A DNA stretch of 9,624 nt, from assembly GCA_002329575.1 (NCBI GenBank), contig DCTK01000080.1, positions 14,717 through 24,340 of the forward strand, written 5' to 3'. This document shows, in pieces, positions 6,357 through 9,624 of the stretch (positions are counted from its first letter, which is position 1; every line of letters starts with the position of its first letter). This DNA comes from Sutterella sp. UBA1442 (GTDB lineage Bacteria; Pseudomonadota; Gammaproteobacteria; Burkholderiales; Burkholderiaceae_F). The notes beneath the pieces are model-generated. The model had not been told where the DNA came from. It saw only the letters and a program-made list of their open reading frames with translations, and did not search any database. The position numbers were made by a program, and so were the translations under genes.

Positions 6357-6389
6357 TCTTAAATTAAATTAACGAGGAGCAAAATTAAC

Positions 6390-7790
6390 ATGTCTCGTAT
6401 TGAATATGACTTCCTTGGCCCGAAGGAAATTTCTGATGATTGCTACTATGGCGTTCAAACGCTCCGTGGCAAAGAAAACTTCCATGTAACGGAAATGTCT
6501 ATGGCTCAAGAACCGTTCTTCATCATCGCCTTTGGCTATGTGAAGAAGGCTGCTGCCATGGCTAACAAGGAACTCGGTACGATCCCTGCCGACGTCGCTG
6601 ACGCTTTGATCTGGGCCTGCGACCAATTGATCGCCGGTAAGTATCACGACCAATTCGTGACCGACTGGGTGCAAGGTGGTGCCGGTACGTCCACGAACAT
6701 GAATTGCAACGAAGTCATCTGCAACTTGGCCGCTGAAAAGTTGGGTTCCAAGAAGGGTGACTACGCTTTGGTTTCTCCGAACGACCACGCTAACTTCGGT
6801 CAATCCACCAACGACACGTATCCCACCGCTTTCCACGTTGCTTTGTTGCTCCGCAGCAATGTGATGTTGAAGGCTGTTGAAGACCTCGTGGCTTCCTTCT
6901 ACAAGAAGGCCGACGAATTCAAGGGCGTGTTGAAGATGGGCCGTACGCACTTGCAAGACGCAGTGCCGATGACCTTGGGTCAAGAATTCCATGGTTGGGG
7001 CTTCACGATCGCCGACGAAATCGAAACGATCAAGGACGCTCAAAAGCACCTTTGCGTTGTGAACCTCGGCGCTACCGCTATTGGTACGACCGTGACGGCT
7101 CACCCGGATTATCCTGCCTTGGCTGTTAAGTACTTGGCTGAATTGACGGGCTTGCCGCTCCGCAACAGCGAAGACTTGATCGCTGCTACGTCCGACTGCG
7201 GCGCTTATGTCGCTATCTCCAGCGCCATGAAGAGCTTGGCTGTTAAGTTGACGAAGGTCGCTAACGACTTGCGCTTGTTGGCTTCTGGCCCGCGTTGCGG
7301 CTTGCAAGAAGTCAATCTCCCGCAAATGCAACCTGGTTCTTCCATCATGCCGGGTAAGGTCAATCCGGTTGAATTGGAAGCTATGAACCAAGCCTGCTTC
7401 ATCGCTATCGGTTTGGACACCACGGTCATGTTGGCTGCTTCTGCTGGCCAACTCGAATTGAACGTGATGGAACCGCCGATCACGTGGGCTTTGTTCTTCG
7501 GTATGAAGGTTATGACCAACGCCATGGACGGAATGCGTACGAAGTGCATTGACGGTATCACTGCCAATGAACAACGTTGCAAGGACTTGGTGATGGGTTC
7601 CTTGGGCATCATCACGATCTTGAAGCCGCACTTCGGTTACAAGACCTGCTCTGAAATCGCCCACGAAGGTTACCACACTGGTAAGACCTTGCATCAACTC
7701 ATCGTTGAAGAACGTAAGTTGATGACGCAAGAAGAATGGGATAAGGTTTTCAATCTTCAAAACCTCATCGCTCCGAAGTTTGAAATGTAA
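6390..7790 (+). CDS. aspA: Aspartate ammonia-lyase (aspartase)
   Basis: AspA reversibly splits L-aspartate into fumarate and ammonia in the cytoplasm; here it would feed fumarate to FrdAB. The 466-residue protein belongs to the aspartase/fumarase superfamily. It shows GGAGTSTNMN (96-105), QSTND (138-142), GRTHLQDAVPMTLGQE (184-199), NLGATAIGT (225-233), and the signature loop GSSIMPGKVNP (316-326) with the likely catalytic base S318 and K323. Aspartase is favoured over fumarase C by SEDLIAATSDCGAY (260-273), LRLLASGPRCGLQE (294-307), NQACF (333-337) and GITANEQRC (389-397), which match bacterial aspartases as I recall them. The length is near the usual 468-478. The start is supported by GAGGAG (6373-6378) before the ATG. 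It lies 184 nt after frdB behind two RNA structures and 187 nt before dcuA. Codon use is strongly biased, as expected of an abundant enzyme. Confidence 0.92.
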   Translation: MSRIEYDFLGPKEISDDCYYGVQTLRGKENFHVTEMSMAQEPFFIIAFGYVKKAAAMANKELGTIPADVADALIWACDQLIAGKYHDQFVTDWVQGGAGTSTNMNCNEVICNLAAEKLGSKKGDYALVSPNDHANFGQSTNDTYPTAFHVALLLRSNVMLKAVEDLVASFYKKADEFKGVLKMGRTHLQDAVPMTLGQEFHGWGFTIADEIETIKDAQKHLCVVNLGATAIGTTVTAHPDYPALAVKYLAELTGLPLRNSEDLIAATSDCGAYVAISSAMKSLAVKLTKVANDLRLLASGPRCGLQEVNLPQMQPGSSIMPGKVNPVELEAMNQACFIAIGLDTTVMLAASAGQLELNVMEPPITWALFFGMKVMTNAMDGMRTKCIDGITANEQRCKDLVMGSLGIITILKPHFGYKTCSEIAHEGYHTGKTLHQLIVEERKLMTQEEWDKVFNLQNLIAPKFEM

Positions 7791-7809
7791 TTTTTCAAAC
7801 CTAGGGTAA

Positions 7810-7848
7810 ACCTCGTATCACTTTTAACAAATTCGAGGTAAAGTACCT
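7810..7848 (+). promoter_or_regulatory. Overlapping alternative hairpins after aspA
   Basis: ACCTCG (7810-7815) can pair with CGAGGT (7834-7839) to form a 6-bp stem. AGGTA (7836-7840) can instead pair with TACCT (7844-7848) around a 3-nt loop. The two share bases and cannot form together. They lie between the aspA stop and the stronger stem-loop that follows. Function is unknown. Confidence 0.3.
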
Positions 7849-7852
7849 ACAG

Positions 7853-7886
7853 TCGCAAAGGCGGCAGGAAACTGCCGCCGATGCGA
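7853..7886 (+). promoter_or_regulatory. Strong GAAA-tetraloop stem-loop in the aspA-dcuA spacer
   Basis: GGCGGCAG (7860-7867) and CTGCCGCC (7872-7879) form a perfect 8-bp stem closed by a GAAA tetraloop. An AA/GA internal loop and an outer TCGCA/TGCGA helix (7853-7857, 7882-7886) extend it. A T8 run occurs only 33 nt later (7919-7926), too far for an intrinsic terminator. It resembles the stem after frdB in position and GC content and may stabilise or help process the aspA transcript. The AT-rich 7911-7960 stretch beyond it could hold a dcuA promoter, but I see no clear pair of boxes. Confidence 0.55.
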
Positions 7887-7977
7887 ATGGGTCCGAAGGG
7901 GGAAAGAAGATTGAATGCTTTTTTTTCGCTTTGGAAATAAATAAAGATAAAAAGTAACTCCAGTATTTGGGGGTATT

Positions 7978-9312
7978 ATGGATCTGATGTTAATTCTGCA
8001 AATTGTCGTCTTACTTGCGGCCATCTTCTTCGGTGTCCGTTTGGGCGGCATTGGTATTGGCTACGCCGGTGGTATCGGCGTGCTGGTTTTGGGTCTCGTT
8101 TGCGGCATGAAGCCGGGTGCGATTCCCTGGGATGTGATCTTGATCATCATGTCCGTGATCGCTGCTATTTCTGCTATGCAGTTGGCCGGCGGTCTCGACT
8201 ACTTGGTTCAAATCGCAGAACGCATTTTGCGTAGCAACCCGAAGCACATCAACTACTTGGCTCCGATCGTTACCTATGTGTTGACGATCTTCGCTGGTAC
8301 GGGTCATACGGCTTTCTCTATGATTCCGGTTATCGTTGAAGTGGCTAAGGAACAAGGCATCAAGCCGGTGGCTCCGTTGTCCATCGCTGTGGTGTCCTCT
8401 CAAATCGCCATTAAGGCTTCTCCTGTGTCCGACGCTGTGATCTACATGACGGGCGTTCTCGAACCGTTCGGTTGGAGCTACCCGGCCTTGCTCGGTATCT
8501 GGTTGTTGACGACGTTCGCCGGCTGCATGGTGACGGCTTTCGTTATGACCTTGATCCAAAACATGGACCTCAACAGCGACCCGGTTTACAAGGATCGTTT
8601 GGCTAAGGGTCTCGTGAAGGCTCCGCAAGGCGTTCAAAACAAGGAATTGGCTCCTTATGCCAAGACCTCTGTTTGGATCTTCTTGTTCGGCGTTATCGCA
8701 GTGGTTCTCTACGCTTCTGCTATTTCTCCGGCTGTTGGTATCGTTGATCCGGTCATCGTTGGTCGTGACGCCGCTATTATGGGCATCATGTTGACGATCG
8801 GTACGTTGATCACTGTTTGCTGCAAGATCCGCGTTGACGACATCGCTTCCTGCTCCGTTTTCAAGAGCGGTATGGTGGCTTGCGTTTGCGTGTTGGGTGT
8901 GGCATGGCTCGGTAACACGTTCGTTGCCGGTCACACGAAGGAAATTACGGACTTCTCCGCCACGACCGTTGCTGAAAATCCTGCCTTGTTGGCTGTGATC
9001 TTCTTCTTTGCTGCTATGTTGTTGTATAGCCAAGCTGCCACGGCTAAGGCCATTACGCCTGCTGTTGTGACCGCTTTGGGTATCACGGCTGCTAACCCGG
9101 GCGACTCCTACATGCTCGTCGCTACGTTCGCTGCTGTGTCCGCTTTGTTCGTGTTGCCGACGTACCCGACCTTGTTGGGCGCTGTGCAAATGGACGACAC
9201 GGGTACGACTCGTATCGGTAAGTTCGTGTTCAACCACGCCTTCTTCTTACCTGGCGTGTTGGCCATCGTCTTCAGCGTGGCTTTCGGCTTCGCTGCTTGC
9301 GCTGTGTTCTAA
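7978..9312 (+). CDS. dcuA: Anaerobic C4-dicarboxylate transporter DcuA
   Basis: DcuA-type carriers in the inner membrane exchange aspartate, fumarate or malate for succinate under anaerobic conditions. The 444-residue protein is highly hydrophobic, with about ten or more membrane segments and a central hydrophilic loop (about 195-230). Family blocks include ARLGGIGIG-like VRLGGIGIGYAGGIGVLVL (20-38), AAISAMQLAGGLDYLVQ (62-78), FAGTGH (105-110), ACVCVLGVAWLGNTFV (301-316), LLYSQAATAKA (348-358), and LPTYPTLLGAVQMDDTGTTR (393-412). From memory these are closer to E. coli DcuA (433 residues) than to DcuB. The ribosome binding site is unusual: only GGGGG (7969-7973) 4 nt before the ATG. The gene ends with tandem stops TAA TAG, followed by a hairpin terminator. 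It follows aspA, the classical aspA-dcuA arrangement, and would supply aspartate to AspA and export succinate made by FrdAB. Confidence 0.95.
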   Translation: MDLMLILQIVVLLAAIFFGVRLGGIGIGYAGGIGVLVLGLVCGMKPGAIPWDVILIIMSVIAAISAMQLAGGLDYLVQIAERILRSNPKHINYLAPIVTYVLTIFAGTGHTAFSMIPVIVEVAKEQGIKPVAPLSIAVVSSQIAIKASPVSDAVIYMTGVLEPFGWSYPALLGIWLLTTFAGCMVTAFVMTLIQNMDLNSDPVYKDRLAKGLVKAPQGVQNKELAPYAKTSVWIFLFGVIAVVLYASAISPAVGIVDPVIVGRDAAIMGIMLTIGTLITVCCKIRVDDIASCSVFKSGMVACVCVLGVAWLGNTFVAGHTKEITDFSATTVAENPALLAVIFFFAAMLLYSQAATAKAITPAVVTALGITAANPGDSYMLVATFAAVSALFVLPTYPTLLGAVQMDDTGTTRIGKFVFNHAFFLPGVLAIVFSVAFGFAACAVF

Positions 9313-9328
9313 TAGAACAACGAGCTTT

Positions 9329-9347
9329 GGGCGTAGCTTAATCGCCC
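9329..9347 (+). repeat. Short hairpin after dcuA
   Basis: GGGCG (9329-9333) and CGCCC (9343-9347) pair around a 9-nt loop, 16 nt after the dcuA stop and just before the main terminator. It probably contributes to the structured 3' end of the transcript. Confidence 0.35.
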
Positions 9348-9356
9348 GCTAATCGC

Positions 9357-9390
9357 TAAACGGCAAACGGTGAAAATCGTTTGCCGTTTA
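9357..9390 (+). terminator. Intrinsic terminator after dcuA
   Basis: TAAACGGCAAACG (9357-9369) and CGTTTGCCGTTTA (9378-9390) form a perfect 13-bp stem with an 8-nt loop. The right arm ends in TTTA and is followed by TCATT, giving a modest U-rich tail. It separates dcuA from the next transporter gene. Confidence 0.75.
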
Positions 9391-9417
9391 TCATTGGAAT
9401 GCTCAAATCACAGTCTC

Positions 9418-9452
9418 TTGACTTGTATCATTCAAAACTTCGTAATTAATAA
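9418..9452 (+). promoter_or_regulatory. Candidate promoter for the second dcu gene
   Basis: TTGACT (9418-9423) or the overlapping TTGTAT (9423-9428) could be a -35 box for the AT-rich TAATTAATAAT stretch (9443-9453); TTGTAT to TAATAA is 18 nt apart. It lies between the terminator and the next gene, where a promoter is expected. Matches are weak. Confidence 0.3.
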
Positions 9453-9532
9453 TACGACCTGTGGCTAAGTTCGCTTCTGCAGGAGTATCCTTTCATTCGG
9501 TCTTTGTCTTCTTTTTTCGCACCGTTTTTACG

Positions 9533-9624
9533 ATGTCACTCGATTTTTACCTAGAACTGGCTGTTGTCCTTGCCTCGATCTTTATTGGAGCACGGTTCAA
9601 TGGGGTGGGACTGGGTATTTGGGG
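9533..9624 (+). CDS. Second Dcu-family C4-dicarboxylate transporter, N-terminal fragment
   Basis: Only the first 30 codons are visible; the gene continues past the window. The fragment begins MSLDFYLELAVVLASIFIGA and goes on to RFNGVGLGIWG. This lines up with the DcuA start 1.5 kb upstream (hydrophobic first helix, then AR/VR-x-x-G-(I/V)-G-(I/L)-G). It is therefore a Dcu family member, too short to assign to DcuA or DcuB. No Shine-Dalgarno sequence precedes the ATG; the 40 bases before it are pyrimidine-rich, and the nearest AGGAG (9481-9485) is far upstream. I chose this ATG because no other in-frame ATG is nearby and the family start aligns. Codon use at its start (CTA, CGG, GGA, GGG) is less biased than in dcuA, suggesting lower expression. 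Confidence 0.7.
   Translation, partial: MSLDFYLELAVVLASIFIGARFNGVGLGIW

Noticed and set aside
6369..7760. 463-residue open frame antisense to aspA
   Set aside because: Same codon-bias shadow; the sense frame is an intact aspartase.
6390..7790. Class II fumarase (FumC) as the identity of this gene
   Set aside because: The shared GSSIMPGKVNP loop fits both, but the segments around 260-307 and 389-397 are aspartase-like and the dcuA neighbour supports aspartase.
8011..9237. 408-residue open frame antisense to dcuA
   Set aside because: Highly charged, low-complexity mirror of a membrane protein; no domain seen.

Overview
The window looks like chromosomal DNA of an anaerobic, probably gut-associated betaproteobacterium, most likely Burkholderiales of the Sutterella/Parasutterella kind. 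The reasons are a beta-type OxyR N-terminus lying directly behind recG (a known Burkholderiales gene order), a Wolinella-like fumarate reductase, and aspartase and Dcu genes with a highly biased, TTG-rich codon style. The genus is an inference; no rRNA or tRNA is present to confirm it.

Minus strand, 1-2717: a compact operon read right to left, ridA (reactive enamine/imine deaminase), recG (branched-DNA helicase) and oxyR (peroxide-sensing LysR regulator, cut by the window edge). recG and oxyR overlap by one base. The ridA upstream region carries an imperfect 72-bp-period direct repeat and a palindrome over a candidate promoter.

Divergent spacer, 2718-3401: 684 bp with no convincing gene. On the plus strand its right part reads as a long leader with many hairpins ahead of frdA, including a 71-nt multi-segment stem capped by a UUCG tetraloop.

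Plus strand, 3402-9624: frdA and frdB (14 bp apart), aspA, dcuA, and the start of a second Dcu-family transporter. Together they form a near-complete anaerobic aspartate respiration module. DcuA can import aspartate in exchange for succinate, AspA releases ammonia and fumarate, and FrdAB reduces fumarate to succinate, which is exported again. The missing piece is the membrane cytochrome b (FrdC), which is not encoded next to frdAB here.

The spacers frdB-aspA (184 bp) and aspA-dcuA (187 bp) each hold strong RNA structures. The first includes a three-way-junction-like fold ending in a U-run ahead of aspA. A 13-bp perfect hairpin after dcuA is the clearest terminator. No mobile element, CRISPR array or unknown protein system is visible; the most novel material is the structured RNA in the leaders.
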